A DNA stretch of 64,000 nucleotides, taken from contig DF237016.1 in the NCBI GenBank assembly GCA_000708835.1, positions 124,001 to 188,000 on the forward strand, read 5' to 3'. Both the position numbers and the translations under genes were made by a program. The notes below the pieces were generated by a model that saw only the letters and a list, made by a program, of their open reading frames with translations, made no database searches and had not been told where the DNA came from. The DNA comes from Klebsormidium nitens (lineage: Eukaryota > Streptophyta > Klebsormidiophyceae > Klebsormidiales > Klebsormidiaceae). This document shows, piece after piece, positions 1-13,521 of the stretch. Within the stretch, counting starts at the first letter, position 1, and every line of letters begins with the position of its first letter.

Positions 1-1455
1 AGTGGAATTTTGTAACATTGAGGACCAGACGATGGTGTGAAGGTGGTAAAACAGGCTTGGATGAGATGCTGTCATCTGACACATCGTATCAAAGATCATC
101 GCTCAAATTGGATATGCGATTCACAACAGACATCTTTTTCTCAGGCCCTAAAAGTCTGATAAACCGAATCATGCAAGGGCGTAGGAGTAGCGTGATACAC
201 GAGACTTGGCAGCATGTTCGATCTTGACCGCTTCGCTTACCATCTGTGGCACCGCCACATCAGTGTACCGCCAACCGCAAATGTTGTGTCCACCCTCCAA
301 TTGGCGGCTCTAAGTTGATTTAACGGGGGTCTGAACACCAAAGCTGGTCAAGAAGAGGGCCGCAATGCTCAGAACTTCTGTGACATAGAATGGCCAGCTT
401 TACGAAAGCCTTTGGTGAGTAGTAACTAATAGGCAGTGATTTCTGATGCGAGGGCGTGTTCAGGCGTGTTGGGCAACTGGGCTTTTTGCAAATATGGGAA
501 TCAAAATTGAGTTGTCAACACTGTCAGTCAATGTTGAAAACTGAAATTTGCATAGCAGAGAAAAGCTCGCCAATTTTTTGCCCGGGGTTCCGCGAAGCAA
601 AGAGCGGAACGAGGACCAAGGTTTTATAGGGGTTTGTCGGAACGAGCCTGAGGCCGCATCACTAGCCTATGCGGCCGCGGCCGGGCAGCCGCGCGTGCGC
701 CCATCCGAGTCAGCCTGAGAAGCCAAGGATGCAGATCACAGCCCGGCCACACATGCGCGGCACCGAGGAGTCATTTCAAGTTGGTATGCATCTCACACGC
801 AAGTTTCAATGCCCATGAAGGCTGCAGTTTGCGACCGTAAGCGATTGCAGGGGCAAGGCCTCCGCGACGGGCCCATCCGGATTGGTCCTGCTCGCAAATC
901 AACTCGTCATGACAATGGATACACAGCAATCCAACAAAGTGGCATACAAACATGGCCTTATGATTTGCAGTAGTCTGGCTCGCCCATATGTCAGATAACA
1001 AAGGTGCAATAGGTTCTCTTCCATAAAGCACGGGTTCCAAATTGCAGGCTTAAGGCTGTAAATCGACGCCTCTATGCACAGGAAAATCATGAACATGGGC
1101 ATACATGCATTTGTTGACCTACAATGCTCGGATGCTTGCTTACCAAGATTCAAAAATGCTTTTCCGTTTGAACAATGAAACAACATTGCCAGGTGTTACA
1201 AACAGAAAAGCGCCCCTGTGAAAGTATTCAGACCCCCCAGTCCTTGTTCCAAGTCTTGTACTTTCAAACCAAGACCGACGTCACACCTACTTAAAAATAT
1301 CCATGGCAGACTCCACAGCATGCCCCTCGGGTCAGAGTGAAAGAATTTGTTTCGCCTTGACGACAGCTGCTCTTCTTTCCGTCAACAGACAAAACGTGTC
1401 GAGGACCTGACTGAGAACTAAGTCAACTAAACGGAAGTTACTCCGCACACCAGAC
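1..1455. other. Intergenic / 3' flank of the splicing-factor gene
   Basis: I find no gene here. Open frames are short and show no family resemblance. The part next to 1456 probably holds the 3' UTR of the minus-strand splicing-factor gene. A GC-rich patch near 660-740 contains GCGGCCGCGGCC-type words, which recur in other intergenic stretches of this window. Confidence 0.5.
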
Positions 1456-4400
1456 TTACGCGTTCACAGCTTCTGGGAAGCGGGTTACATAGTTGAGAGG
1501 GACCTGCACCAACGAAGGAGGCACAAAGTGTCAATGAATCGGACTTTGGCTTCGACTTCGACAAACCCGTACAATAAGTTCGCTCACAGTGGAACAGCAC
1601 AACATGCAGAGACCAGATTTCGCGTTGCTTAGGAAGTGCTTAAATCTACTGACTCCTACATGAATGCACCAGCTAACCAAACAGAGAGAAGTAAGCGGTT
1701 GAGGGTTTCTCACCAAGAAAGTTGCAGAAATCTGTTTTCCCGCAAACCACCTGCCGTGCAAAGCTTTCTGCGCATTCTGGGCAGAAGTGGTTGCATCAAA
1801 CTTCAGATACACATGTCCCATGCTGTTCCTGCGGCACGTCACGGAATAAGATTCAGGGGAGCTGTAAGCCCGCACAGAAAGGCAAAACGGACTTGGGTCT
1901 GTTCTTCTCAGCTGTTCTTGCAGCAGCAGCAGCTTTGCCCAGTCTCCAACCAATCTAGGGAAACAAAAGCAGCGCCTCCAGCATCTGCCTAGTCAAAGCA
2001 GTTTTCCGCCCTATTCGTCCATCCAGCAACGAGATATTGAGAAGGGGCGAAGGGAAGGACTTACTTGTCCACGAAAATGTGCTTCACCGCTCCATATTTC
2101 GAGCACTCTTCCTTCGTGTCATCAGCGATGTCGAGGTCCCAGTCTGGTTCAGTCTGTACGAAACGGCGCACATAGAAACTCAGAATCTTTCGTCAGGTGC
2201 TTTTGTGCTGCACGACTTAAAACGACGACAGAAGAAGCTTGCACATAGTAGATACAGCCCCAGATCCAGCAAAACTAATCACCTTGCAAACTTCCGCAAA
2301 AGAATAGAGCTTGGCCGAACTACAAGGGGAGCGCAACCAGCGTGTCAAGGTTCCGGATGAACGTTCCTTGAGCTAGTCAGTCCTAGCTCTGTCAAAAGCA
2401 CGAGCTACATCAGGGATGCAATTGACGGCCAACAAGGCCGCTGAAAGACCGCTCTAATGTGATTTCAATGTTCGTTTTGGAGGGGGGTTCTAAAAGGATG
2501 CACAAAATCCGTATTGCTGACCGGTTACAATTTTGTGTGCGCTGGCTTCGATGGACCCAATACTATCATGGTGACTCTTGAAAGCTTTCGGGATCAAGAA
2601 GCTTTCCAGGGACTTCAAGAATGCATTGAAAATCCGGACAGATTACACTTCTCGGGCCCCTTACATCCGAGGTCAACATGTTGCCAGTTTCGCTGCTATT
2701 GAAACACCACGATCTTCGATTTAGAGGTTGCGTCCGACGGTAATAATTGACCAAAGAACCAGTCAACAAACAGAGGGAAAATGTCCGGCCCGCTGCTTAT
2801 GTAAACAATCTGGAGGCTCCATGCAGCTTTTCAGCTCGCCCTTGGACCTTCAGACCTGAGCTGAGGATGCATTTAGGCCGGATGCACAGTGCTCGCCAAG
2901 GGGAGATGGTAGGTGACCACAGCTGCACACTTGCTAGTCACAGCTGAAGAGTTTTCGGAATTTTTATGGCTGTTTGATAGCGCAAACTTTCGGCGTCGAA
3001 AGCAACAGCTTGACCCCGGGTTTAAGGGGCCCGAGCTTGCGTTTGCCCTTCTTCCCTTCAAAATGGCCCAAAAGCAAACTCGATCGTCATCACTCAAAGA
3101 CTGTTGGGAAGGGTCGATCAGGCACCTACCTCCTTGGCAGGATCAAACATATTCTCGAGCAGCAGGTACTGCGATGGAAGGCCGATTGGTTTCTGAGCGT
3201 GGGGAATCGGAGCCCCCATGAGAGGGATGCCCGCCAGAGGCGCCGGAGGAGGTACCACGGCTGCCATGCCTGTCCTGTCGAGCTTCTGCATCAGCAGGGC
3301 CCTTGAGCGAGCGTTCAAGGCCTGCAGCAACGAAGCAACATGAGATCAGAGCCTATCGCCACAGCAAAAGCGGGACCAGAGTGTCGAACTGCTCCAGATT
3401 GTGGTACCAGCAAGTCCCTCAATCCTCGAAACCGTCATTCATATCACCATTCGAATACATCATATGTCTTACCACTGAGGCACGCTCGCCCCTCTCTTCA
3501 TTAGCGCCCAAAACAACAAAAGGAAGGGAAAGTGGGTAAGTTCGGGAAGGCAGGAATCAGCAGAACGGGTATCAGAACTTTGCTGCTCCTGCTTTATGGA
3601 GCACAACCACTGCTTTTGGTCCATGACGGAAATCTCTTGGCAACACTCACCAAGCCTCCACCATCATCGTCATCGATCTCCCCCGCCCCATCGCCTGCGC
3701 CGGCACCTTCAGCCACAGGGGCTACCTTGATAGCGCGTCCTGCCAGCTCAAGCCCATTCAGATTCTGCATAGCAATCTGTGCATCTGCCAGATTGATGTA
3801 CTGCAGGGGACAAAAGTCAAAGTACGCATTACAAACATGAGAAAGTTTGGTTCGACAGTAGATTTGGAAGACATTAGAGGTCCGAACAGCCGCATATTGT
3901 AAAGAAACGCACAAGGAGTGATGATCAAGTTCCCTTTTACTAACGGAGCTGTAGCATTCGCTACTTGATGTCCAGATACTCAAGCATGGAAGGCCAACCT
4001 CTCTAAATGTCGCTCTTTCCAGATATAGGTTGACTTCCACTTTCGAACAGCTACTCCTGTTACTGGCAATCTTGGCACCCTGGTTTTGCGACTGCGAACA
4101 AGCACAAGCAGCGACCACTCTCCCTATGTCAAGCTCACTCACCTGCACAAATCCGAAGCCCTTGCACTGATTCGTCTCAGGATCCAAAGGCAGCTGCACA
4201 AGCTCAACCGGACCAAAAGGCTCGAACACCTGCACCAGGCAACAAAAAACGAGGAGCGTGATGCCTGGCAGAAGATAGTGCTGCCAACTGGATCGTCCAT
4301 ATGTTGGGAAGTGGCTACGGCCACAGCAAATCATCTTCATAGTTCGAGATACCCTGTTAGCCTCCTCTCCACAAGGAATTTTCAACAACACGAGCAACCC

Positions 4401-6294
4401 GAATCCTGGTTGCACACATGAGTTGAAACATGACAGACTGTTGGTATTCCTCCTCAAATCGATCTAGCGGATCCCACCCGAGCACAAAACTCCCAGCATC
4501 TCCCAAGAGTCTGCCCAATAAAGCAAAGAAGCAAAGAATGGCCGCCACCATGAGAACCACGAAAGTAGCATCCAGCTTTTGTAGCTGAGCCAAAAGAAAT
4601 GAGAAGATGGTTACCACACCTTCGGAGGGGTTGCCTCTTTTTCCGTGGCAGATCAGAGTCAGCAAAAGGACAAGCCTTCATCGCCTGTGGGGGTTACACA
4701 GTCAAGTAAGCCGACTGAGAGCTTGCAAATGCTCCAGAAGAGCGAGCCTGATATGCAAAGCAGAAGGAAGCTGCAAAAGCCTGCCATCTCTGAAAATCAA
4801 CTTGTTTCAAGGAGTAAGAGGGTGGTCGTACCTGCTTCAGCTGCTCCTCCGTCATGTTGAAGTGCAAATTGCCTACATACAGGCGCCGCTGGCCGCCTGT
4901 AAAGGCTCCCGCACCTGCTCCAATCATGTTAACAGCTCCTGAAGGCTGCACGAGATTCTTCTCAGCCTCCGATGGCTTCACCATGACCGGCACATTCTTG
5001 ATCAGTTGACCTGACAAGGCGATGGCCATGGGCACTGACATCACGTCATAGAACTCAATGTACCTGCACAAAAAAGAAAACTGTTTGCAAATACTCTCAT
5101 GCAAAGCAAGCTGCTCTGTAAGCAACACTACTACCGTCAGCATGGATATAAGAATGAGACGAGGTATGGTGACTGGTCAAGCAAGTGCCTAAACGCCTCT
5201 GTGCTTGCTACACTCTGCAAGATGCTCTTTTGCAGGCGATAGGTGACTTCGAAACACAGTTTTATCAGTTAACTTGCGCGTATGTTGGTCTTCTAGCACA
5301 CCGCTTACAGGAGCAGCAAATTACATGACGACAACGAGGCACCTGTGCCCCAAGCAGATATGATCCAAGTCGCTGTACACCTAATCCAGGCCTGCAAGTC
5401 GCAAAGATAACCGATCAAGAGTTGCATCATTGACCGCATAAATAGCCCTGGTCCCTTCCTTCCAAAGCAGCCAGTCTCCGAAAACAAACGGAACCACTAA
5501 GGGATGGACAGCCTGCAAGACACTGACCTGGAAAGCAGCACTTACTTTAAGTCCTTGAATTTCGAATTGTAGAACTTGCAAAACTAGCCCAAACCTCAGG
5601 CACTTACCCAACCCCCTTGTGCCGCCTGGAGTTCCGATCAACGATGAGCCGGATGTCTCTCACCTGCAGGAAAAAGAGAACGAGCTTGACTACACACAAC
5701 AGACTGGCGTGTCATAGAAAGATGGGCAAAGCAAACCTTGCAACAGGCATGCCATACAGTAGTGCAAAGGTTTGGTAATCTGCTAACTTACCTTTCCTGC
5801 TCTTGAAAAGAACTCATAGAGATCCCGTTCATCAGCCTTCAAGCTGATCTGGTATGCAAAAACAGTCCTCTGGTCGCGCTCCGGATCCACCTCTGGTTCT
5901 GGTTCTGGAGACTTCTTCCTGCGGAAACAAACACGTAGGAAATCAGCCACCCAGATTGGTCTTCACATATGGTAATGAAGTCCCCTCAGAAACACTTGCC
6001 TCACAATGCGCACCAATGTTCAGACAAGTAAGACGATGTGTGTCTCATTCCATTTGTTGCTTACCTCTTCCCCCCATAATCTCGTCTATCCCTGTAACTG
6101 CCCCGCTCCCGCTCCCGTTCTTTCCGGGGCGACCTGGTTCGAGACCGAGGCCGTGAGGATTTCCGCTCGTCTCGGCTGTCATCCTCGCGATGCCGCTTCC
6201 TTTTTTCGTCATCCGTACGACCCTTGTCTCCATTCCTCTCCTTACCATCCTCCAATGTTGCCTCAAGATAGTCATACTCGTTGAAATCCCCCAT
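1456..6294 (-). CDS. RBM39/CC1-like splicing factor (three RRM domains)
   Basis: Ten exons join in phase to 441 residues: 6065-6294, 5792-5918, 5608-5663, 4832-5063, 4143-4229, 3651-3800, 3130-3321, 2065-2153, 1714-1828, 1456-1503. An Arg/Ser/Glu-rich head (about residues 20-75) precedes RRM1 (about 95-168; RNP1-like KGVGYIEF), RRM2 (about 199-273; RNP2 LYVGNL, RNP1 KGFGFVQ), a linker holding SRALLMQKLDR, and a C-terminal RRM/UHM (about 359-441) with HGRWFAGK. This order and length match the CAPER/RBM39/CC1-like family, nuclear SR-related proteins that act with U2AF in 3' splice-site choice. The terminal UHM normally binds ULM tryptophan motifs, and its RWF signature is intact. The last exon is only 16 codons but matches the family's ending. 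The gene diverges from the C2-domain gene starting at 7500. Confidence 0.95.
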
Positions 6295-7499
6295 TTTCAA
6301 CGCCTTATTTCGTCCAAAGCACCTACCAAGCAACAAACCACCAAGTTGGCGTCTCCAAGAGGGCACCTCTCCCTACTTCTGCGCGCTGTAGCTCTCTAGC
6401 CTCAGTAGGACCTGAGCGCTGTTTGCTGCTCGGTGCAGCCCAGGCCCAGGGCCGACTCTAGTCTCTAGAGTCTAGACTCTACGAACGCAACTAGACCCTA
6501 GGCGCAAACTGCACCAATACCGCTGCGGATCATTTAGATCCGACAAGAGCCCTGCGTCGGTGGTCCGAGACCGTCGATCTGATAAAGAAGGTCAATCATT
6601 GGTATCCTGAAATCTGTCAGTCGAGGAACGGTCGATGTCGGGCCATTTTGGCATCCAACGGCTCGAGGCTCGTCAGATCTGACGTAGTGAAAGCGGAATT
6701 CATCATTTCCTGCCAGACTGGCGATTCCCTGGCTTGAGTTTCAGAATCCAATTCAATCCAACCGAAGTCAGGTCACCATCCCAAGTTAGAAATGCCGGGG
6801 AACGCACGGAGACACGAAACATCTAGACGATTGGATCCATTGGCATGCGGATACCACGAAATTGCTGCTCACATAATGGCTAGATGTTCCATGCCTGTTA
6901 TGTTCCGGGTTGACCAATTTTCACCGACCGGGTTTCCCGAGTGGACCCGAACCGTTCGTCCGGATTCCGGAGTCGGAACTTGGCCCAGACTCCGAGTCCA
7001 TGTCAGGAGTCGGAATCTGCCAAGCTGCTGCAGACCACACGAACGGAACTGGTAACTCAGGCAATTCAGCTGACCAGTTCGCAGTGCCAGCATCAGGGGG
7101 GCGGTCCAGCGCATCAAATGCTTCTTCCACCTCGTACAAAAGTGACTGGTATGGTCGGCAGGATCTTGTAGGTAGCAGTGCATAGGAGGGAATTCAGCAC
7201 TGGCATTCCACCATTGCAGACTCACAGCACCTGTGCTTTGGGAATTTCCCTGGCTTTGATCCGAAACGAGCACCGCAACAAACTGACCTTAGCATCGTTA
7301 AGGAGTGCAGGCTTTCAATCTGTGGCATTGGTTGCCAGCCCCGTCATCGAGCCTAAGGTCCTCCCTTCTGGATCATCGGGGTTGCTTTTGTCAGCAGATC
7401 CTGCTGGAGGCTGCTTGTCAACGGACTGTTACAGCGGCCCTTGAGATGAATTTCTTCTGAGGGCCTATTCTGTCCTTTTTTTAAGTCCAGGCCAAAATC
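6295..7499. promoter_or_regulatory. Divergent intergenic region (splicing factor / C2 protein)
   Basis: About 1.2 kb lies between two divergent start codons and must hold both 5' UTRs and promoters. Its composition is mixed, with CTAGA-rich palindromic words near 6450-6490. I see no clear TATA element and no gene. Confidence 0.45.
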
Positions 7500-10400
7500 A
7501 TGGTGGCCTCCTCTCCCAGGAACCGGCCTGCCCCTGACAGCAAGCGTTTTGATGTCGAGCTCACCGTGGACTCCTTGACTAACCTGCGATTGAGCGCAGA
7601 AGAAGAGACCCTCGTCTCTGTAGATGTCAAGTGGAAAGGGCCAAAGTCTGCACTTGGATCGCGTTTCAGGAAGAGTCAGAAGAAGGACAACACCTCAGCG
7701 GAGGTGGTAACAGGAGGTGGCGCAGTTGTCTGGGGGGAAGGTGTTAGCAAGTTCAAGCACCAGTGTCTCTTGCTGGGAGCCAAAAGCCAGGGCTATGAGG
7801 AGGTCACCTACCAACCTTGGGATGTCAACTTTGTCATCCTCAAGGTAAGCAGCTCACATAACGAAAGTTAGCTCGAGGTTGTTATTGGGAAATCCCGACA
7901 TTTAAGCCAATGTCGTGTCTGGCAAGGATGCACTGATTTGACCAAGGCGCTGGTTTCTCAGCTCCTTCTCCTATGTTAGATCAGAAAACTGTCTTAGGTG
8001 CCTCAATTGGAAGGGCCCCCATTAAAAGCTGTATGAATTGTAGTGGATCTCTTGAGTAAATTTGAAGGTACTGCACATAGCGTGCAAGAATGCAGAAGTG
8101 TGGCTGTTTCTGTTGAACAAGCGGGTCACTCTTGCTGTCAGGATTTTCCATGGCGTTGAGTTTGGGTCTGTTCTGCGATGGCCCCTGTGACACATGGATG
8201 GTGGTCATATTGCTGTGAAACTTCTCTTGGATCTCGGGGAACCCACGAAGGATGCTGCGCCCTTTTTGTTCAGCTTCAGAATGTCTGGGCCTTGTGCTCT
8301 GCAGGCGGCTGCTTCTGCTCCAGAGAAGACAAGTGCCTTGGGCAAGGCATCCCTGAATTTGTCAGAGTATGGATCGGGGCTACGAAATCCATGGACAACC
8401 ATTCAGGTTGAGATGGAAGGCAAGGGAGTGGATGCGAATGCAGAGCTGAAGGTGAGGCAAGGGGACTGGCAAGTCACAGTGGGGCGGTTGTGTTTGGTAA
8501 TCACGTTGCTTCATGCTTCGAAGACGTGGTTTTTAGGCTGGAATGATCTAGGAAGGATGCTGTTATCAGCGGGATTCTCAGTATGAGGACACGTGATCAC
8601 ATCGTCCACAATTTTCTCAGCCATGCAAGTGACAAGCAGTCAGAAGAGTCTGAGGATCCTACATTTTGATTGGGCAGGCCACTTTGGCGTGCCCGTAGTA
8701 TGTTGTCTTTTATTGCTAGATGCGTCATGAAGACAAGGATTTTGGTTTTGATTTCCGAGGATTTTCTGAATATGATACTGAAGTTAATCTAGATGAAGCG
8801 CCTTTCCTTCGTGAGTAGAGCAACTCTAGCTGCCTATGCGAACAGTCAATATCTGACCGTTGGTACACTCAAAGTCAGTATTTGTGAGACAGCAGAGTGT
8901 CTGCTGAGTCGTACTTTCAGAGGCTTACTTCAAACTGACCCCCAAAATCGTATTGAAATCGGGAGTCAAGCTTAGTTCTGTCAGAAGGTAAGTTGGGCTA
9001 GAACTTCTTCTACTACTCAGTTTTAGCTTGAGTAGCACAAAAATGGGGCACTTTCAGGAAAATGAGATGAGGTTTGACTCCAGGGCTTGTGTTTCTTTGT
9101 GCTATTGACTTTATGACAATGTGGGGCGTAATATGGTAGAATCTCAAGATCAGAGAATCTGGGAGTTTTGTTCCAGTCATGCACAGCGGGTTCTGTCTCT
9201 TGTGAAATGGCTTTTACGCATTTTGTTTCCCACATCTTTTCAAGCAACCTACTTGCAGAAAGTTCCTTGCTTCTCCTGTTTCTTTCAGAGTCAGCCTGGC
9301 CCCCAAAATCATCCTTGAGGCTTGCTGTCAGGCGACCAAGCCTGGCGCTTCTCTCACGGTCTGGGCCTCAACCAACCTTACCTCTCTTTCCCAGGTGAGA
9401 GTCTCCATGGTGGAGCTCAGAAACGAGGACGGTCCCACAACTCCCGAGTCTGTGGCCCCTGCCCCCAAGCGCTCCTCGCGCCTCTCCCACCGCCTCTCCC
9501 ACTCGCGCTCTCGCTCTCTCAGCGTCCTTGAGGACCTCAAGCTGCCGGAAAAACCCCTGATGACATCATCTATGATTTCGTCGGACGCGGACGACGAGGC
9601 GGAGACCGAGGACCTGGCGGCGCTCGGCGTGGAGCTCCCCCTCAAGTACAACAGCATGGTAGCTAGCAACCTCGCAGCGGCGTTGGGGGCCACCGAACTT
9701 GCCGAGGTCGACAGAGCGGTGATCCAACCCCTCCCCCAGATTGCAACCCTGGAACGGACTGTCAGTGTTCCTCTGCCGGAGGTGTCGGACGGGGAGGAAG
9801 AGGGAGGGGCCAAGGACGAGGGGACGTCCAAGGCGAGGGGTCTGTTCAAGAAGCGCAAGCTGAGCTTCCGGTCGCCCAAGGGGGACCCCCTGCTGTGGAC
9901 CAAGGAGAAGGAGCAGCCGCTGCTGAACAAGGTCAAGGCGGAAGAGGAGGAGGTGGTCAACACGTGGGAGAGCCCGTACACCGACTCGTCATCTGCGGAG
10001 CATGGCCGCTGGCTAGACGCGGTGAGCGTGTTCTCAGAGCTAGGGTTTCAAGTAGAAGCAGGGTGGCGCCAACTTGGGCTTGTGGTTTGGAAGCACAAGA
10101 TTGTCTGTTAAGGGAGGCAGGAGCAGATTGAGTTTAGAGGCCTAGTGTCTGCACCCTCTGCATGTCGAATCTGCGGTTTGTGCTCACATCAAGTCCTCTT
10201 TACAAACTAAGTACCCCAACCATTCTTGGATGTTACCGACTCATGCATAATCTTCCTGCATTCATGTGTTAGTTTCAGCTAGAATGACGCTATCTCAACA
10301 TGGAGCCCAGCCGCTTGGCATTGATGTCTTTTCCAACTTGACCGCTGATGCTGATGCTGACAAGCCCTATTTGACACTGCTATTGAAATTCATGATCTTT

Positions 10401-11976
10401 TGGAGGCACTTTGAAATTTGCCTGTCTCTTCTGGTCTTGTACAAGGGATCGGTTTCGAGTAGCTTTGGTTGTAGGTTGCAATGCCTGTCTTTCGTTTCTT
10501 TTCCCAGTCTGTTGAATCGCACACAGAGAAATGTTCGCCCTTCTCAGCAGCAGCATGCACCTGCATAAGCAGAAGCCATGCATTCCAGGTCAGCGCGCCC
10601 TTTCACCATGCGGCAGATCACTCCTGACACCAATCCTGACATCTACTCTTCTCTCTGTGCAGAAGCGCGCGGGTTTGCCTCCGAGCCTGTCCTCAGACAG
10701 CCTCTCTGCTTCGGACGGCAACTACAGCTCGGACGCTGAGGAAGAGCACAAGGTCGGCGCGTGGCAGCTGCGCCAGATTGTCAGCCGAGATGGGTCCAGC
10801 CGCATGCTGGGGGAGGTCTTCTTTGCGTCGTTCGACCAGCGCAGCGAGAGCGCGGCTGGCGAGAGCGCGTGCACCGCTCTAGTTGCTGTCATCGCTGACT
10901 GGCTGCACCAGCACCCGGGGCAGATGCCGACGAAGGGGATGTTCAACCAGCTGATCCAGGAGGGGAGCGGCGAGTGGCGCGCCCTGTGCGAGATGGACGA
11001 GTTCAAGGAGAGCTTCAAGGACCGGCACTTTGACCTTGAGACGGTGCTCGGCGCGCGCATCCGGCCGCTCAAGGTGGACCACTTCCACTCGTTCGTGGGG
11101 TTCTTCAAGCCGCCTGAGGTGGAGACGTCGCACGAGATGCTGGCGGGGTCGATGTCGTTCGACGACATCTGGAGCGAGCTGGCAAAGGCGGGGGAGGGGG
11201 TGTACATCGTCAGCTGGAACGACCACTTCTTCATCCTGAAAGTCGACGAGGGGCGGTGCTACATCATCGACACGCTGGGGGAGCGCCTGGTGGAGGGGTG
11301 CAGCCGCGCGTTCATGCTGCGCTTTGAGGGGGGGTGCTGCTGCAAGCAGGTGGCCGAGACCAAGGCCGAGATCCGGAGGGAGGAAGAGGAGAAAGCGGCG
11401 GCGGCGCAGGCGGAGAAAGAGCGTGCGGCGGGGCCGAAGAAGAAGCAGAAGCCCAGCCCGTACGCAAGCGGGCTGTCTCGGACGGTGTCCGGCGTGCCCA
11501 AGGCGTCCGAGAAGGAGGACAGTCCAAAGGGGGCCGGGCTGGGGCGGACGCTGAGCATGTCGACGCTGGGGGCGCTGCTGGGGAGAACTAGCAGCGGCAG
11601 CTTTGGCGCAGGGAGCAAAAACGCGGAGAGGGCGGCGCTGGTGGCGAAAGAGGACTTGAAGGGGAAAATTTTGGAGACGAATGGGGCAGCTTCGGAGGGA
11701 ATGGGCGGGGGTGAGATCTCGGCGCCGGTTTCTGAGGGCGAGAATGAGGGTGCGGGTGAGGACGGGGAGAAAGTGGAGGAGTGTGGCCTGGGGCGGGGGA
11801 TGTGCAAGGGGCGACATTTTGTGAGGGACTTTTTGGCGGCCGTGCCGCTGCGAGCGCTGGCTGAGGATCTGAAGGCAAAGCGCGCGGTGCCCGTGCATCA
11901 GCGGTTACAGATTGAGTTCAACTACACGCGGCTGTTGGACCTATTCAACGAGAAAGACGTCAAGAAGCTGGGCTAA
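7500..11976 (+). CDS. Plant-type EEIG1/EHBP1 N-terminal (C2) domain protein
   Basis: Four exons (7500-7844, 8305-8451, 9395-10021, 10663-11976) join in phase to 810 residues. Residues 1 to about 165 read as an NT-type C2 domain: basic KWKGPKSALGSRFRK, then a VVWGEGVSKF strand, NFVILK, and LGKASLNLSEYGS. A Ser/Pro/Glu-rich linker follows. A second conserved block (about 420-590) includes GEVFFASFDQRSESAAGESAC and VYIVSWNDHFFILKVD followed by YYIIDTLGERL-like text. A Lys/Glu-rich low-complexity stretch comes next, and the tail ends with FVRDFLAAVPLRAL and HQRLQIEFNYTRLL. The same block order occurs in Arabidopsis C2/EEIG1-domain proteins of unknown function. NT-C2 domains generally tether proteins to membranes or vesicles, so that role is inference. 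The start is the first ATG before the C2 fold. Confidence 0.9.
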
Positions 11977-13521
11977 GGGGGGAGGGAAGCGGAGGTTATT
12001 TATATCCAGCGAAGGTGAACCGGGCACCGTTTGTGCAAAGTCGAGACTGCTATTTGACTGCGACGGAGTTAGAGTTGAGATTTTTTGAGATGGAGGGGAT
12101 GGAAGTGGGAGAGTGGAGGGGATGGAATCGGGAGATGGAAACAATGAGAGTAATTTTGTTGTTATGCATCCCAGGTGAAAGCTGGCAAGGATCACGTGCT
12201 ACACACGGTGCTGTTAGGTTGCAGTATATAGTCCAATCTTATTCGAAGTCAGGAGAGATTTGGGCAGCTTGTAAGAAGCAGCTCTCCCTTCTTGAGATAA
12301 AGTTCTCTGTTGTAAGCTGTCCTGTGGCAACGCTTGCCATGGCAAAGCATTCAGCAACTGAGACATTACATCTTAGCTTTTAGCATCAGATGTTGACGTG
12401 TCAAAGTCCAATCAGACGTTGTAGGCAATCCGGTCGGTCGAGTTTCCAAGTCCTGCTCCAAAGTACTTAGGTATATGCGTCTAATAGCAATTAGTCCAGG
12501 ACCTCTGAACGAGTTGCATTGAGGTACTCAACTCCTCTCCTGGAGGTTCTAGTTAATCACTCGGCACCTCCAAGAATGCTGCTCTTTTTGCCTGGGTCAC
12601 GACTTTCGATGATTACGTGATTCCGGCCTGCCGCAATCAATGGCATATCAAGCTATGTGTAGCTAGCTTGTTATATGGAGAATGCCGCCACATTATGGTA
12701 CAATACTCGGCCGGCCGCGAGTCACCGATATTGTTGGATGTACGAACACAATTTCTGCAATAATCCCAGCGTCATTGTACGCGCTGATCACACATGCTTG
12801 GTCCAATGATAGCTCATGGCATGTATTTCATGAATTATATCTTTACGTACGACGTCTACTACGTTGGTATAGTACACTGTGGCAAGGATTATATACCTAA
12901 ATGAATATTTGCATGTATATGCTTAAGTTTGAATCCATGCGATGATCTCACTATTCATACATGCAATTCCATGTTGTGTTCCATGTTGTGTTCCATGTGA
13001 CTTGAACAGATCGTTTGTTTTCGTATACCGCGATCACATATGGATATTCCAAACTTATAAGGGCCTGGAGGCATCCGACAATGGACATGTGCATGTCACG
13101 CGCCGGCGTGATGGCATTCCCGGATCAATCATGAATTGCACAGAGATTAGAACAACGTACCTTCAACTGGCTTGCAAGAGCTTGACAGTGGCGCAGCCGC
13201 AACGTGTTGATTCAAGGTCATAGTACTTAGCCTGGCATGCATGGCCGCGTCGGCCCATGCAGCCAGGCTGCCTGCGGCCGCGCCGAATCCGGTTCGACAA
13301 GATATATGCATCGCAAATTGCAGTATGCAGTCGACCTTGAACGATGATCCGACAGAGTGAACATCCCGGCGGCTGAGGCTACTTATACGAGGCCACGTCA
13401 TCATTGCGGCCAACCGAGCAACAACGCGCGCTTGATCTTGAGCCGGAACTTATTGAATAGGGAAATGCATGCACCAAAAGCTACACTGTATGAAAACGAG
13501 ATATGGCTCGGAACACGCCTT
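11977..13521. other. Convergent intergenic region with AT-rich island
   Basis: This lies between the stop codons of two convergent genes. The first few hundred bases are probably the 3' UTR of the C2 gene. From about 12600 the sequence turns AT-rich, with many GCATGC, CATATG and TACGTA words and a short tandem repeat at 12967. No gene is supported. Confidence 0.5.
12967..12998. repeat. 12-bp tandem repeat, 2.7 copies
   Basis: The unit TTCCATGTTGTG occurs twice exactly and then as an 8-base partial copy. It lies in an AT-rich intergenic island. Confidence 0.8.

Noticed and set aside
2513-3000. Small open frames between splicing-factor exons at 2514-2947
   Set aside because: They lie in the intron between exons ending at 3130 and starting at 2153, which join in phase without any extra exon.
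10722-11898. Long minus-strand open frames (up to 339 codons)
   Set aside because: They are shadows of the GC-rich last exon of the plus-strand C2 gene. Their translation is Arg/Pro/Leu-rich low complexity typical of antisense frames.
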